Positions 35,884 to 46,010 of a DNA stretch of 64,000 nt are shown here, piece after piece. The stretch comes from Campylobacter sp. MIT 97-5078 (GTDB taxonomy: Bacteria; Campylobacterota; Campylobacteria; Campylobacterales; Campylobacteraceae). A program made the translations under genes and the position numbers. The stretch spans positions 62,001 through 126,000 of the forward strand of contig NZ_QHLK01000001.1 of the NCBI RefSeq assembly GCF_006864455.1. The letters are read 5' to 3'. Positions within the stretch are counted from its first letter, which is position 1, and the number at the start of each line of letters is the position of its first letter. Under the pieces are notes generated by a model. It was not told where the DNA came from. It did not search any database and worked only from the letters and a program-made list of their open reading frames with translations.

Positions 35884-37278
35884 ATGAAAAATTCCATGTG
35901 GTCTGGTCGCTTTGAAAGCCAAAGTAGCGAGCTTTTGCAAGTTTTTAATGCAAGTTTAACTTTTGATAAGCTTTTATACAAACAAGACATACAAGGTTCA
36001 ATCGCTCATGCGAATATGCTTTGTCATTGTGCTATCATCAGTGAGGCTGAAAAAGATGCTATGATTAAGGGTTTAAAGCAGATTGAAGCTGAGATTGAAG
36101 CTAGAAATTTTAGCTTTGATATTAAAGATGAAGACATACATATGGCGATTGAAAAACGTCTTTCAGCCTTGATAGGTGCTGAAATAGGTGGCAAGCTCCA
36201 CACCGCAAGAAGTAGAAATGATCAAGTAGTAACTGATTTTAAACTTTTTGCAAAAGAACAAAACCAGCTTTTACAAAATTTACTCAAAGAACTCATTGAA
36301 ACCTTACTTACTCATGCAAAAACTCATAAAACGACCATAATGCCTAGCTTTACGCATTTACAACATGCTCAGCCTATAAGCTTTTCTTTTTGGATTTTAA
36401 GTTATGCTTTTATGTTTATGCGTGATATTAAAAGGCTTAAGGCAAGTTTTGAATTGGCTGATTTTTCCCCACTTGGAAGTTGTGCTTGTGCTGGCACGAG
36501 TTATAAAACAGATAGAACGATGAGTGCAAATTTGCTTGGTTTTAAAGACATTATGCCAAATGCGATGGACGGCGTGAGTGATAGGGACTTTGCTCTTGAT
36601 TTGCTTTATAATATAGCTGTGATTTTCATGCATACTTCAAGGCTGTGTGAGGAGCTTATACTTTTTTCAAGTGCTGAGTTTGATTTTATACAAATTAGCG
36701 ATGCGTATTCTACAGGAAGTTCTATCATGCCACAGAAAAAAAATCCTGATGTATGTGAGCTTATACGAGGTAAGACAGGCAGGGCTTATGGGAATTTAAT
36801 CGCTCTTTTAACCACTATGAAAGCTCTACCGCTTGCGTATAATAAAGATATGCAAGAGGATAAAGAAGGGCTTTTTGATAGTGTTAAAAATGCTACACAA
36901 AGCCTTATTATCCTAAATGCTATGCTTAAAGAAATTAGCATAAAAAAAGAAAATATGCTTAAAGCTTGTCAAAAAGGACATTTGCTAGCTACTGATTTAG
37001 CGGACTTTTTAGTGCGTGAAAAAAATATCCCCTTTAGAAAGGCACATTTCATAGTCGGCGAAGTGGTAGCAAAGGCTGATAAAATGGGGCTTGATTTAAG
37101 CGAGCTTTCTAATTTACACGAACTTGAACCACTTTTTGATGAAGTAAATGCAAAAAGGCTTTTAAATTTTGAAAATTCTTTAAATGCAAAGCAAAGCGAG
37201 GGTTCAAGTGCTGTAAAAAGCGTAGAAAAGCAGATCAAGATTTTAGAAAACTTCTTGAAAGGAGATAAAGTAGCCTAA
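35884..37278 (+). CDS. argH: Argininosuccinate lyase
   Basis: The 464-residue protein splits argininosuccinate into arginine and fumarate. It has MWSGRFES at the N-terminus, [10 protein letters not shown], the [11 protein letters not shown] His motif, and the superfamily signature [12 protein letters not shown] with the catalytic Ser. It follows pckA by four bases. Confidence 0.97.
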   Translation: MKNSMWSGRFESQSSELLQVFNASLTFDKLLYKQDIQGSIAHANMLCHCAIISEAEKDAMIKGLKQIEAEIEARNFSFDIKDEDIHMAIEKRLSALIGAEIGGKLHTARSRNDQVVTDFKLFAKEQNQLLQNLLKELIETLLTHAKTHKTTIMPSFTHLQHAQPISFSFWILSYAFMFMRDIKRLKASFELADFSPLGSCACAGTSYKTDRTMSANLLGFKDIMPNAMDGVSDRDFALDLLYNIAVIFMHTSRLCEELILFSSAEFDFIQISDAYSTGSSIMPQKKNPDVCELIRGKTGRAYGNLIALLTTMKALPLAYNKDMQEDKEGLFDSVKNATQSLIILNAMLKEISIKKENMLKACQKGHLLATDLADFLVREKNIPFRKAHFIVGEVVAKADKMGLDLSELSNLHELEPLFDEVNAKRLLNFENSLNAKQSEGSSAVKSVEKQIKILENFLKGDKVA

Positions 37279-37354
37279 GCCACAAAACATAAATTTTGCA
37301 ATGTAATAAAATTATGATATTATCACTTTTAAACAGAGGTTAAGGTGAAAAAAA

Positions 37355-37900
37355 GTGAAAAGTTATTATCAAACAAACTACATTTCTTCTTTTGGGGATA
37401 TTAGTCTAGTTTGTGATGGCAAAAATCTTATAGGCTTATGGCTTAAAAGTCAAAAGCATTTTGATAGCGAACTTAAAGCTCAAGCTATATATAATGATGA
37501 TTTAGAAATCTTTGCAAAAACCAAAGCTTGGCTAAAAAGCTATTTTAAAGGCGAAAAACCAGCCATTTCAAAGCTTTCGCTTGCACCTATAGGTAGTGAG
37601 TTTAGGCAAAGAGTTTGGCAAATTTTGTGTGAAATTCCTTACGCAAAGCTAATGACTTATGGCGATATCGCTAAAATCATCGCTAAAGAAAAAGGCAAAG
37701 CTAAAATGTCCGCTCAAGCTGTAGGTTCTGCTGTAGGGCATAATCCTATCTCAATCATCATTCCTTGTCATAGAGTTGTGGGATCAAATGGCAATCTCAC
37801 AGGCTATGCAGGTGGGATACAAACCAAAATCAAGCTTTTAGAACATGAAGGTGTGGATATGAAAGGCCTTTTTGTCCCAAAACATTTAAGCTCACTTTAG
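37355..37900 (+). CDS. ogt: Methylated-DNA-[protein]-cysteine methyltransferase
   Basis: The 181-residue protein repairs O6-alkylguanine by transferring the alkyl group to its own Cys. The acceptor is in IIPCHRVVGSNG (about residue 143), followed by the GYAGGIQTKIKLLEHE helix. The helix-turn-helix region with GSEFRQRVWQIL precedes it. Length matches Ogt. The start is GTG. It stands alone with its own AT-rich upstream region after argH. Confidence 0.95.
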   Translation: MKSYYQTNYISSFGDISLVCDGKNLIGLWLKSQKHFDSELKAQAIYNDDLEIFAKTKAWLKSYFKGEKPAISKLSLAPIGSEFRQRVWQILCEIPYAKLMTYGDIAKIIAKEKGKAKMSAQAVGSAVGHNPISIIIPCHRVVGSNGNLTGYAGGIQTKIKLLEHEGVDMKGLFVPKHLSSL

Positions 37901-37932
37901 CAATATTTGAAATTTGAGATACAAAAATTTGC

Positions 37933-38250
37933 TTAAAATCCAGCTAAAAGATGAAAATGCAAGTGAAATACCTCTTGTTCAGCTGCTTTACCGCAATTTG
38001 TAAGAAGTTTATAACCGCTTTTATCCACGCCTAAAAGTATAGCAAGTTCTTGAATAAAACTTGTCATTTTCATCATCACTTCAGGATCGAGTTCTTGAAA
38101 GTCTTTAAAATGTTTTTTTGGTATCACGAGTATGTGAATTTTTGCTTTTGGGTTGATATCATGAAAAGCCAAGAAATCCTCACTTTCAAGCACTTTATTG
38201 CAAGGAATTTTCCCTTCAACGATGAGTTCAAACACGCTTTTTTCTTGCAT
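37933..38250 (-). CDS. HIT-family (Hint-like) nucleotide hydrolase
   Basis: This 105-residue protein has the histidine triad HLHFHLLAG near its C-terminus, and IPCNKVLES and HDINPKAKIHILVIPKKH earlier. It is a Hint-branch nucleoside phosphoramidase of the YcfF/HinT kind. Complete and standard length (about 105-120). It is divergent from pheS and convergent with ogt. Confidence 0.95.
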   Translation of the reverse strand: MQEKSVFELIVEGKIPCNKVLESEDFLAFHDINPKAKIHILVIPKKHFKDFQELDPEVMMKMTSFIQELAILLGVDKSGYKLLTNCGKAAEQEVFHLHFHLLAGF

Positions 38251-38321
38251 AATTTTCCTTTATGATTTAAATTTAAGCAATTATACCCTAAGTTTTATGT
38301 GTTTTTTAATTAAAAATAGGC

Positions 38322-38327
38322 TAAAAT
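38322..38327 (+). promoter_or_regulatory. -10 box of the pheST-aroA-ispH operon
   Basis: TAAAAT, 42 bases before the TTG start of pheS, preceded by periodic T/A tracts. Confidence 0.45.
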
Positions 38328-38368
38328 ACCCCAAAATTTAATTTTATACTCCAAAAAAAGGAAAATAT

Positions 38369-39361
38369 TTGCAAAAACTTATTTCAAAAATACAAGCTTG
38401 CACGAGTTTGAGCGAACTCGATAAAATGCGTGTTAAAATACTCGGCAAGAAAGGTTCTTTAACGCTTGAGTTTGCAAAGTTAAAGGATATGCAAGGCGAG
38501 GAAAAGAAAGAATTCGCAAACTCATTAAATATGCAAAAAGACGCTTTTAACAAGGCTTTTGAAAGCAAGGTTAAAGAGCTAAATGCACTTGCACTTGATG
38601 AAAAGATGAAAGAAAATGCACAGCATTTTAGTTATTTTGATGAAAATGCTCAGGTTGGAGCCTTACACCCTGTGATGGCGACTATGGATAAGATCATAGA
38701 ATACTTTTTAGCTTTAAACTTCAGCATAGAAAAAGGACCTTTGATAGAAGATGATTTTCATAATTTTGAAGCTTTAAATTTACCTAAATCCCATCCAGCA
38801 AGGGATATGCAAGATACTTTTTATTTTGATGATAAAAGACTTTTACGCACACATACTTCGCCGGTGCAAATTCGCACCATGCTTGCTACTAAGCCTCCTA
38901 TTCGTATGATTACTCCCGGAGCTGTGTTTAGAAGGGACTTAGACCTTACTCACACACCTATGTTTCACCAAGTAGAAGGGCTTGTGGTTGAGGAAGGGCA
39001 AAAGGTTAATTTTGCGAATTTAAAAAGTATTTTAGAAGAGTTTTTAATCTTTATGTTTGGTGATGTTAGAGTGCGTTTTCGCCCAAGTTTTTTTCCTTTT
39101 ACAGAACCTTCTGCTGAAGTTGATATATCATGCGTGTTTTGCAAAGGACAAGGCTGTAGGGTTTGTAAGCAAACAGGTTGGCTTGAAGTTTTAGGGTGCG
39201 GGGTTGTTGATCCAAATGTCTTTAAATTTGTGGGCTATGAAAATGTGAGTGGCTATGCCTTTGGGCTTGGAGTTGAGCGATTTGCTATGCTCTTGCATGA
39301 AATTCCAGACTTGCGTTCTTTATTTGAAGGTGATTTAAGATTATTGGAGCAGTTTAAATGA
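38369..39361 (+). CDS. pheS: Phenylalanyl-tRNA synthetase alpha subunit
   Basis: The 330-residue class II synthetase subunit has an N-terminal coiled coil and a catalytic core. Motifs are [43 protein letters not shown] and the motif 3 segment [12 protein letters not shown]. The Zn-ribbon-like [17 protein letters not shown] is present. The start is TTG (preceded by AAAGGAAAA); no better ATG exists upstream. Its TGA overlaps the pheT ATG. Confidence 0.96.
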   Translation: MQKLISKIQACTSLSELDKMRVKILGKKGSLTLEFAKLKDMQGEEKKEFANSLNMQKDAFNKAFESKVKELNALALDEKMKENAQHFSYFDENAQVGALHPVMATMDKIIEYFLALNFSIEKGPLIEDDFHNFEALNLPKSHPARDMQDTFYFDDKRLLRTHTSPVQIRTMLATKPPIRMITPGAVFRRDLDLTHTPMFHQVEGLVVEEGQKVNFANLKSILEEFLIFMFGDVRVRFRPSFFPFTEPSAEVDISCVFCKGQGCRVCKQTGWLEVLGCGVVDPNVFKFVGYENVSGYAFGLGVERFAMLLHEIPDLRSLFEGDLRLLEQFK

Positions 39362-41682
39362 TACTTACAAAAACTTGGTTGAATGAATTTGTAGATTTAA
39401 GCTCTAAAAGCTTGCAAGATTTAGTTAAAACCTTAAACACCATAGGTATAGAAGTTGATGATGCACATAAATTAAAAGCTCCAGATAAAGTAGTCGTGGG
39501 CTTTGTTAAAGAAAAAAACAAGCACGAATGTGCAGATAAACTTAATGTTTGCAAGGTTGATGTTGGTGAAACTGACTTACAAATTGTTTGTGGAGCAAGC
39601 AATGTTGAAGCAGGGCAGTTTGTAGCCGTAGCCTTAGTAGGTGCAAAGCTACCAAATGACGTACAAATTAAAAAAGCTAAGCTTAGAGGTGTTGAATCGT
39701 GTGGTATGATATGCTCAAGCACCGAGCTTGGTTTTGCTAAGATAAATGATGGCATTATGGTGCTTGATGAGAGCTTGGGGGATTTAATCCCGGGCAAAGC
39801 TTTAAATGAATATGAGCTTTTTAATGATGAGTATATAGAAGTTGAACTTACCCCAAATAGAGGTGATTGCTTAAGCATTTATGGCATAGCAAGGGATTTA
39901 GTAGCTGCTTTAGAACTTGAGTTTAAAAAACAAGAAAGCTTTAGCGAGCCAGAACACACACTTGGTATAGGAAGAGTGTTAAGAATTACTGCTGAAAAAG
40001 AGCTTCAAAGCACTTTTAATTACCGCGTTATAGAGCTTAAAGGTGAACTTAAGCCTTCTTTGACGATGAAGCTTCGCTTAGCCACTATACAAAATTTAAG
40101 TCAAAATGAAGTGATGAATTTTTTAAACTACGCCACACACTCAACTGGTGTGATTTTTAATGCTTATGATTTTAAGGTTTTAGAAGCTAGTGAAAGCGAA
40201 TTAAGTTTAAAAATTTCGAAAGGAAAATTTGCCGAAAGTATAGTTTCTTGCAATAACAAACAAATCGCTATAACAGGCATTTATGAAGAAAAATTTGCTA
40301 AACTTAATGAAAACTCAAAGCTTATCATTATCGAAGCAAGCTACACTTGTCCAAATATCATCGCTGAAGCTAAACCACACTACAAAGAACAAGATAGCGA
40401 AGTGGTGTATCGTAGCTTTAGAGGAAGTGAGCCAAGACTGAGTTTGGGTATAGAATACTTGCTTAAAAAAATGCTTAAATACCCAAGTATAGCTATTTAT
40501 ACAGGTTCTCAACAAGTGCTTTGTGAAAGAAAACGAAAAGAAGTGAATTTTAATGTCGCTGATACCAACAAAATGATAGGTATTGACATAGATAAAAATG
40601 AAATTGTTAAAATTTTACAAAAACTTGGCTTTGAACTCAGCGTCATTAGCGATCAAAATTTAAATGCTAAGGTGCCGATTTGGCGAAGTGATATAAGCAA
40701 TGTTTCTGATATCTGCGAAGAAATCGTGCGTATGATAGGCATTGATAATATCAAGGCACAAGGGCTTGAATTTGTAGAAAAAAAACGTTTTAATCAAACT
40801 TATGATGAGTATAAACTGCTTAAAGATATAAGGCTTAAAGCTGTAGCAAATGGCTATTTTGAAAGTGTGCATTATGTGCTTGATAGTCAAAAAGAGCTTC
40901 ATGAGCTTGGCTTTGACACAAGTAAAATCAAGCTTGTAAATCCTATAAATTCTGATCTTAATGCCCTAAGAAGTACTTTGATTAACCAGCTTTTAAATGC
41001 AGCAAGCTTTAATATCAAAAATTCTCAAAAAGTTATCAAGCTTTTTCAAAGCGGGGCTACATTTGATGAAAGGGCAAATGAAATCCACAAAATTGCCTTT
41101 TTAAGTTGTGGTTTTGTTGAAGAAGCAAAGATCGCAAATAAAGCAAAACCACAGCTTGTAAGCTTTTATGCCTTTTTACTCAAGCTTAAAAATATCATCG
41201 GTTCTTTTGAGCTTCAAAATTCAAGTCATCATTTTTTGAGCCCTTATGAGCAAGCAGATATTTATAAAGACGGCGTTTTAATTGGCTTTGTTGGTAGAGT
41301 GCATCTAAAAATCGAGCAAGATAAGGACTTGCTTCAAACTTATGTCGCTGAACTTGATTTATCAAAGCTTAAGATTGAGTTTAAAAAAGCAAAAGTGTAT
41401 TCGAAATTTCCGAGTATGAGTAGGGATTTAAGCTTGCTTGTGCCAAAAGGTTTTGCATATAGTGCTTTAAAACAAGCCGTAAATGAGCTTGAAATTCCTA
41501 TCTTAGAAAGCTTTAGGATAGTTGATATTTATCATGATGAAAGCTTAAAAGAGCAGTTTAGTTTAAGCATAAATTTCCTTTTCAAGTCTTTAGATAAGAC
41601 TCTTGAAGAAAGCGAAGTAACAGCTGCTATAGAAGCGATTTTAGCACACTTAAAAGCAAAACTAAAGTTAGAGTTACGATGA
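39358..41682 (+). CDS. pheT: Phenylalanyl-tRNA synthetase beta subunit
   Basis: The 774-residue protein has an N-terminal tRNA-binding (EMAP-like) domain (about residues 40-150, [15 protein letters not shown]) and a B3/4 editing domain. A B5 domain follows, then the inactive synthetase-like core, and a C-terminal ferredoxin-fold anticodon-binding domain ([12 protein letters not shown]). Length is slightly below the usual 790-800. It overlaps pheS and aroA by four bases each. Confidence 0.96.
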   Translation: MILTKTWLNEFVDLSSKSLQDLVKTLNTIGIEVDDAHKLKAPDKVVVGFVKEKNKHECADKLNVCKVDVGETDLQIVCGASNVEAGQFVAVALVGAKLPNDVQIKKAKLRGVESCGMICSSTELGFAKINDGIMVLDESLGDLIPGKALNEYELFNDEYIEVELTPNRGDCLSIYGIARDLVAALELEFKKQESFSEPEHTLGIGRVLRITAEKELQSTFNYRVIELKGELKPSLTMKLRLATIQNLSQNEVMNFLNYATHSTGVIFNAYDFKVLEASESELSLKISKGKFAESIVSCNNKQIAITGIYEEKFAKLNENSKLIIIEASYTCPNIIAEAKPHYKEQDSEVVYRSFRGSEPRLSLGIEYLLKKMLKYPSIAIYTGSQQVLCERKRKEVNFNVADTNKMIGIDIDKNEIVKILQKLGFELSVISDQNLNAKVPIWRSDISNVSDICEEIVRMIGIDNIKAQGLEFVEKKRFNQTYDEYKLLKDIRLKAVANGYFESVHYVLDSQKELHELGFDTSKIKLVNPINSDLNALRSTLINQLLNAASFNIKNSQKVIKLFQSGATFDERANEIHKIAFLSCGFVEEAKIANKAKPQLVSFYAFLLKLKNIIGSFELQNSSHHFLSPYEQADIYKDGVLIGFVGRVHLKIEQDKDLLQTYVAELDLSKLKIEFKKAKVYSKFPSMSRDLSLLVPKGFAYSALKQAVNELEIPILESFRIVDIYHDESLKEQFSLSINFLFKSLDKTLEESEVTAAIEAILAHLKAKLKLELR

Positions 41683-42962
41683 AAATTTATCCTCTCAATA
41701 AAAAAATTAACGCAAAGCTAGATCAAATCGCTGCAGATAAAAGTATATCTCATCGCTTTGCGATTTTTTCCTTGCTTAGCAAAGGGCAAAATCATGCTCA
41801 AAACTATCTTTTGGCTGAAGACACTTTAAACACTCTTAATATAGTCAAAGCTCTAGGTGCAGAGGTTTTAAGACAAGACAATGAAGTTTTTATCACCCCG
41901 CCCTTAAAAGTCATTTCACCAAATCAGGTTTTAGAATGCGGAAATTCAGGCACGAGCATGCGTTTAATGCTAGGTTTGTTAAGTGGGATTGAGGGCTTTT
42001 TTGTCTTAAGCGGAGATGAATACCTTAACAAACGTCCTATGCAAAGAATAAGCAAGCCCTTAAGAGCCATTGGAGCACAAATTTATGGCAGGGATAATGC
42101 AAATCTTGCGCCTATTTGTGTGCAAGGAAGCAAGCTTAAAGGCTTTGATTATAAAAGTGAAATTTCTTCAGCTCAAGTAAAAACAGCAATGATTTTAGCT
42201 GGCTTTATGGCAAGCAAGAAGTCTTATTTTAGCGAGATAAGCTTGAGTAGAAATCATAGCGAGCTTATGCTAAAGGCGATGAATGCACCTTTAAAGATAA
42301 GTCAAGATGAACTTAGCCTTGAGATCAGTCCTTTAAAAGAACCTTTAAAGCCTTTAAATATCACTATACCAAATGATCCCTCATCAGCGTTTTATTTTGC
42401 TTTAGCAGCGTGTATTTTGCCTTGTTGTGAAATTTGCATTCAAAATGTTTTGCTTAATCCTACCCGTATAGAAGCTTTTAAGGTGCTTGAGAAAATGGGT
42501 GCAAACATACAATACAAACTCTATGAAAAAAGCTTCGAACAAATCGGTGAAATTTGGGTAAAAAGTAGCGAACTTAAGGCTGTAAAAGTCAGTGAAAATA
42601 TCGCTTGGCTCATCGATGAAGCTCCAGCTTTAGCTATAGCTTTTGCTTTAGCAAAGGGCAAAAGTGTGCTTAAAAACGCTAAAGAATTACGCGTAAAAGA
42701 AAGCGATAGGATTAAAGCTATGGTTGAAAATTTACAAAAATGTGGCATTAAGGCAAGCGAGCTTAAAGATGGCTTTGAGGTTGAAGGTGGCATACCAAAA
42801 AAAGCACAAATTAAAAGCTTTGGCGATCACCGCATAGCTATGAGTTTTGCGATTTTAGGGCTTGTGTGTGGCATTGAAATAGACGAGAGTGAGTGCATAA
42901 ATACTTCTTTTCCAAATTTTAAAAATATACTTTTAAGCTTGGGGGCAAAGATTGATTATTGA
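41679..42962 (+). CDS. aroA: 3-phosphoshikimate 1-carboxyvinyltransferase (EPSP synthase)
   Basis: The 427-residue protein joins shikimate-3-phosphate and PEP in the aromatic pathway. It has ADKSISHRFAIFS, CGNSGTSMRLMLG (PEP site), RPMQRISKPL and RVKESDRIKAM. Both pseudo-symmetric domains are complete. The 3' end overlaps ispH by 11 bases. Confidence 0.97.
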   Translation: MKIYPLNKKINAKLDQIAADKSISHRFAIFSLLSKGQNHAQNYLLAEDTLNTLNIVKALGAEVLRQDNEVFITPPLKVISPNQVLECGNSGTSMRLMLGLLSGIEGFFVLSGDEYLNKRPMQRISKPLRAIGAQIYGRDNANLAPICVQGSKLKGFDYKSEISSAQVKTAMILAGFMASKKSYFSEISLSRNHSELMLKAMNAPLKISQDELSLEISPLKEPLKPLNITIPNDPSSAFYFALAACILPCCEICIQNVLLNPTRIEAFKVLEKMGANIQYKLYEKSFEQIGEIWVKSSELKAVKVSENIAWLIDEAPALAIAFALAKGKSVLKNAKELRVKESDRIKAMVENLQKCGIKASELKDGFEVEGGIPKKAQIKSFGDHRIAMSFAILGLVCGIEIDESECINTSFPNFKNILLSLGAKIDY

Positions 42963-43785
42963 GTTAGCTAAGAATTATGGTTTTTGTTTTGGGGTAAAAA
43001 GAGCGATTAAAAAAGCTGAACAGATCAAAGATGCAGCGACGATTGGACCGCTTATCCACAATAATGAAGAAATTTCAAGGCTTGCTAAGGGTTTTAATGT
43101 CAAAACCTTGCAAAATATAAGAGAATTAAGCAATGAAAAAAAAGCTATCATACGCACACATGGCATTACTAAGCAGGATTTAGCCGAGCTTAAAAAGCAA
43201 GATATAGAAATTTTTGATGCGACTTGTCCTTTTGTAACCAAGCCTCAACAAATTTGTGAAAAAATGAGTGCTGAAGGCTATGAAGTCGTGATTTTTGGCG
43301 ATGAAAATCATCCTGAAGTAAAAGGCGTGAAAAGCTATGTAAGCACAAAAGCTTATGTGATTTTAAACGAAAGCGAACTTAAGGACATAAAGCTACCAAG
43401 CAAAATCGCTGTGGTGAGTCAAACTACAAAAAAAGCTGAAAATTTTATGAAGATTGTCAATTTTTTAATGCTAGTTTGCAAAGAAGTGCGGGTGTTCAAC
43501 ACTATTTGTGATGCAACTTTTAAAAATCAAGAAGCTATTTTAGAACTTTCCAAGAAAAGCGATGTGATGATCATCGTTGGTGGACGAAACTCAGCAAATA
43601 CAAAACAGCTTTTTTTAATCTCACAAAATAATTGTCAAGACAGCTATTTAATCGAAACTGAAGCTGAACTAAAAGCCCAGTGGTTTAAAAGTAAAAAACA
43701 CTGCGGGATCAGTGCTGGGGCTTCAACTCCTGATTGGATCATACAAAAGGTCATCAAAAAAATAGAGAATTTAAGTAAAAATTAA
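42952..43785 (+). CDS. ispH: 4-hydroxy-3-methylbut-2-enyl diphosphate reductase
   Basis: The 277-residue [4Fe-4S] enzyme makes IPP and DMAPP, the last MEP-pathway step. Cluster cysteines are visible in NYGFCFGVKRAI, DATCPFV and TICDATFKNQ. IRTHGI and VSQTTKK are also conserved. The start is TTG at 42952, inside the end of aroA, so translation is probably coupled. It supplies the precursors used by the polyprenyl synthase elsewhere in this window. Confidence 0.96.
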   Translation: MIIELAKNYGFCFGVKRAIKKAEQIKDAATIGPLIHNNEEISRLAKGFNVKTLQNIRELSNEKKAIIRTHGITKQDLAELKKQDIEIFDATCPFVTKPQQICEKMSAEGYEVVIFGDENHPEVKGVKSYVSTKAYVILNESELKDIKLPSKIAVVSQTTKKAENFMKIVNFLMLVCKEVRVFNTICDATFKNQEAILELSKKSDVMIIVGGRNSANTKQLFLISQNNCQDSYLIETEAELKAQWFKSKKHCGISAGASTPDWIIQKVIKKIENLSKN

Positions 43786-43808
43786 CTCTAATTAAAGAAA
43801 AAATCTGC

Positions 43809-43814
43809 TACAAT
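43809..43814 (+). promoter_or_regulatory. Extended -10 box of rpsA
   Basis: TACAAT preceded by TGC (extended -10), 31 bases before the rpsA ATG. It allows rpsA to be expressed independently of ispH upstream. Confidence 0.55.
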
Positions 43815-43844
43815 GAAGCTTTTATTATTTTTAAAAGGACCAAG

Positions 43845-45512
43845 ATGGCTGAGGCGAACAAAAAAGTTCAAACAAGTATGGACGATTTCACTGATGAAGA
43901 AAACTTTGAGCAATTGTTAAAAGAATTTGATAAAAAAGATGAAGGTGCCATAACACAAGGTGTGATTGTTGCGATTAAAGACGAAGAAGCTTTTGTTGAT
44001 ATAGGCAAAAAATCAGAAGGAATTCTAGCAATAGACGAACTTAAAGATGCTGGAGGAAATTTACTCTATAAAGAAGGTGACAAACTTGAAGTTGCTGTGA
44101 TAGGAAATCGTAATGGCAAGCCTCTTGTCTCTCATAAAAAAGCTTTAAGAAAGCAAAAAGTTGTTGAATTTATCAAAAATTATACAGAAGATGACAATAA
44201 AATCCTTAATGTAAAAATCATCTCTAAAAACAAAGGTGGTTTTGTTTGTGTCGATGATGATGGTGTTGAGTTTTTCTTACCTCGCTCGCAGTATCTTGCA
44301 AAAGATAGTAATGTTATTGGCAAAAGCTTGAAAGTAAAGATTATTAAGATCGATCAAGATGAACAAAGCATAGTCGTTTCACGCAAAAAAATTCTTGATG
44401 ATGAACGCAAGAAACGCAAAGAACTTGTCAGCGATATTGTCGAAGAGGATAAGATCATCAAGGGTGTCATTAAAAAAATCACAAGTTATGGGATGTTTGT
44501 TGATGTTGGCGGTGTAGATGGGCTTGTGCATTATAGCGAAATTTCATATAAAGGGCATGTCAATCCAAATGCACTTTATAAAGAAGGTGATAGTGTAAGT
44601 GTAAAAGCTATAAAATACGACAAAGACAAAAAACACCTTTCTTTATCGATCAAAGCAGCTCAACCTGATCCCTGGAAAGAGATTAAAGACAGCTTAGAGC
44701 TTGGTGATACGATTAAGGTTATCGTTTCAAATATAGAAAATTATGGTGCTTTCGTGGATTTGGGAAATGATATAGAAGGCTTTTTGCATATCAGTGAGCT
44801 TTCTTGGGATAAAAATATCAAACACCCAAGAGATTATATCAGCAAAGGACAAGAACTTGAAGTTGAGGTGATTGAAATTGATCCAAATCAAAAGCGTTTA
44901 AGAGTTTCTTTAAAAAATCTTCTTGCAAAGCCTTTTGATGAATTTGTAAAAAAATATAAAGTAGGCGATATTATCAGAGGAAAAGTAAGCTCACTTACTA
45001 ATTTTGGAGCTTTTATAGTTATAGATGGAATTGAAGCTTTGCTTCATAATGAAGATTGCTCTTGGGATAGAAATGATAAGTGCAAAGACCTATACAAAAT
45101 AGGCGATGAACTTGAAGTAAAGATCATCAAAATTGATCCAGAAAATCAAAAAGTTTCTTTAAGCATAAGAGAACTCAGCCAAAGTCCGGTGCAAACTTAT
45201 ATCAAAGAATTTGGTATAGGCAAGATCGTAAAAGGCAAGATCAAAGACATTAAGGATTTTGGTATTTTCGTTGAACTTAGAGACGGAGTTGATGCGCTCA
45301 TTCACAAAGAAGATATTAGCGTTAAAGATATGGAAGAACTTAAAGTAGGCGATGAGATAGAATCAGTCATTAGTTTTGTTGATGAAAAGAAAAACAGGAT
45401 TCGTCTTAGCGTAAAAAATCTCAAAAGAATGAAAGAAAGAGAAGTTCTTAACGAAACCAACAATAATGATAGAGTAAGTTTAGGCGATATCATCAAAGAA
45501 CAACTTTCTTAA
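43845..45512 (+). CDS. rpsA: 30S ribosomal protein S1
   Basis: This 555-residue protein consists of six S1 (OB-fold) repeats. The last four are clear, each with a G-x-V-x-x-I/V-x-x-Y/F-G-x-F/V-V-D/E core, for example KKITSYGMFVDVGGVDGLVH and SNIENYGAFVDLG. It binds mRNA on the small ribosomal subunit. Length matches six-domain S1. The ribosome site is AAAGGA and the region upstream has its own promoter. Confidence 0.97.
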   Translation: MAEANKKVQTSMDDFTDEENFEQLLKEFDKKDEGAITQGVIVAIKDEEAFVDIGKKSEGILAIDELKDAGGNLLYKEGDKLEVAVIGNRNGKPLVSHKKALRKQKVVEFIKNYTEDDNKILNVKIISKNKGGFVCVDDDGVEFFLPRSQYLAKDSNVIGKSLKVKIIKIDQDEQSIVVSRKKILDDERKKRKELVSDIVEEDKIIKGVIKKITSYGMFVDVGGVDGLVHYSEISYKGHVNPNALYKEGDSVSVKAIKYDKDKKHLSLSIKAAQPDPWKEIKDSLELGDTIKVIVSNIENYGAFVDLGNDIEGFLHISELSWDKNIKHPRDYISKGQELEVEVIEIDPNQKRLRVSLKNLLAKPFDEFVKKYKVGDIIRGKVSSLTNFGAFIVIDGIEALLHNEDCSWDRNDKCKDLYKIGDELEVKIIKIDPENQKVSLSIRELSQSPVQTYIKEFGIGKIVKGKIKDIKDFGIFVELRDGVDALIHKEDISVKDMEELKVGDEIESVISFVDEKKNRIRLSVKNLKRMKEREVLNETNNNDRVSLGDIIKEQLS

Positions 45513-45524
45513 ATAAAATGAGCG

Positions 45525-46010
45525 ATGAAAAAATATAGCTTTTTTGCTGTTTTAGCTGTATTGTTTTTAGGGCTTTTGATAGCTATCTTTTCTTTATTTT
45601 TTTCAGAAAATGATGCAGCGCCAAATTTTAATGACTTGCATGAAGAAAGCGAAACACAAATTTCTATTCAAGAGCAAAATAATCAAACTTGGCAGGATAG
45701 ATTTGCAAATTTAAGCCCTAAAAACTACACGCCTGCTGTAGAACAATTTTCTATGGTTTTTACTCCAGATACGAGTCAATACCAGCCCAAGAGCAGATTT
45801 TTTCAGCTTATTGTTGATAAAAATGATATATATTCTTTGTTTTGTCTCAAACAAACCTTAAATTTTTTCAAGGTAAAATATTCGCTTACCTCAACTGGAA
45901 CAAATACTGAAATTTTCTTAGATACAGATAATCAAAACTTGCTTAAAGATATACAAGCAAGACTTAAAATTTATGATATAAACACACAGATAAAGGAGAT
46001 ATGGCTATGA
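45525..46010 (+). CDS. Membrane-anchored or exported protein of unknown function
   Basis: The 161-residue protein has one N-terminal hydrophobic helix (residues 6-27) and a polar, Asn/Gln-rich linker. A C-terminal region of about 70 residues (RFFQLIVDKNDIYSLFCLKQTL onwards) looks like a small alternating helix-strand domain, reminiscent of SPOR/ACT-sized folds. I cannot assign it. It lies between rpsA and serA and overlaps serA by four bases; from memory C. jejuni has an equivalent (Cj0892c). Confidence 0.75.
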   Translation: MKKYSFFAVLAVLFLGLLIAIFSLFFSENDAAPNFNDLHEESETQISIQEQNNQTWQDRFANLSPKNYTPAVEQFSMVFTPDTSQYQPKSRFFQLIVDKNDIYSLFCLKQTLNFFKVKYSLTSTGTNTEIFLDTDNQNLLKDIQARLKIYDINTQIKEIWL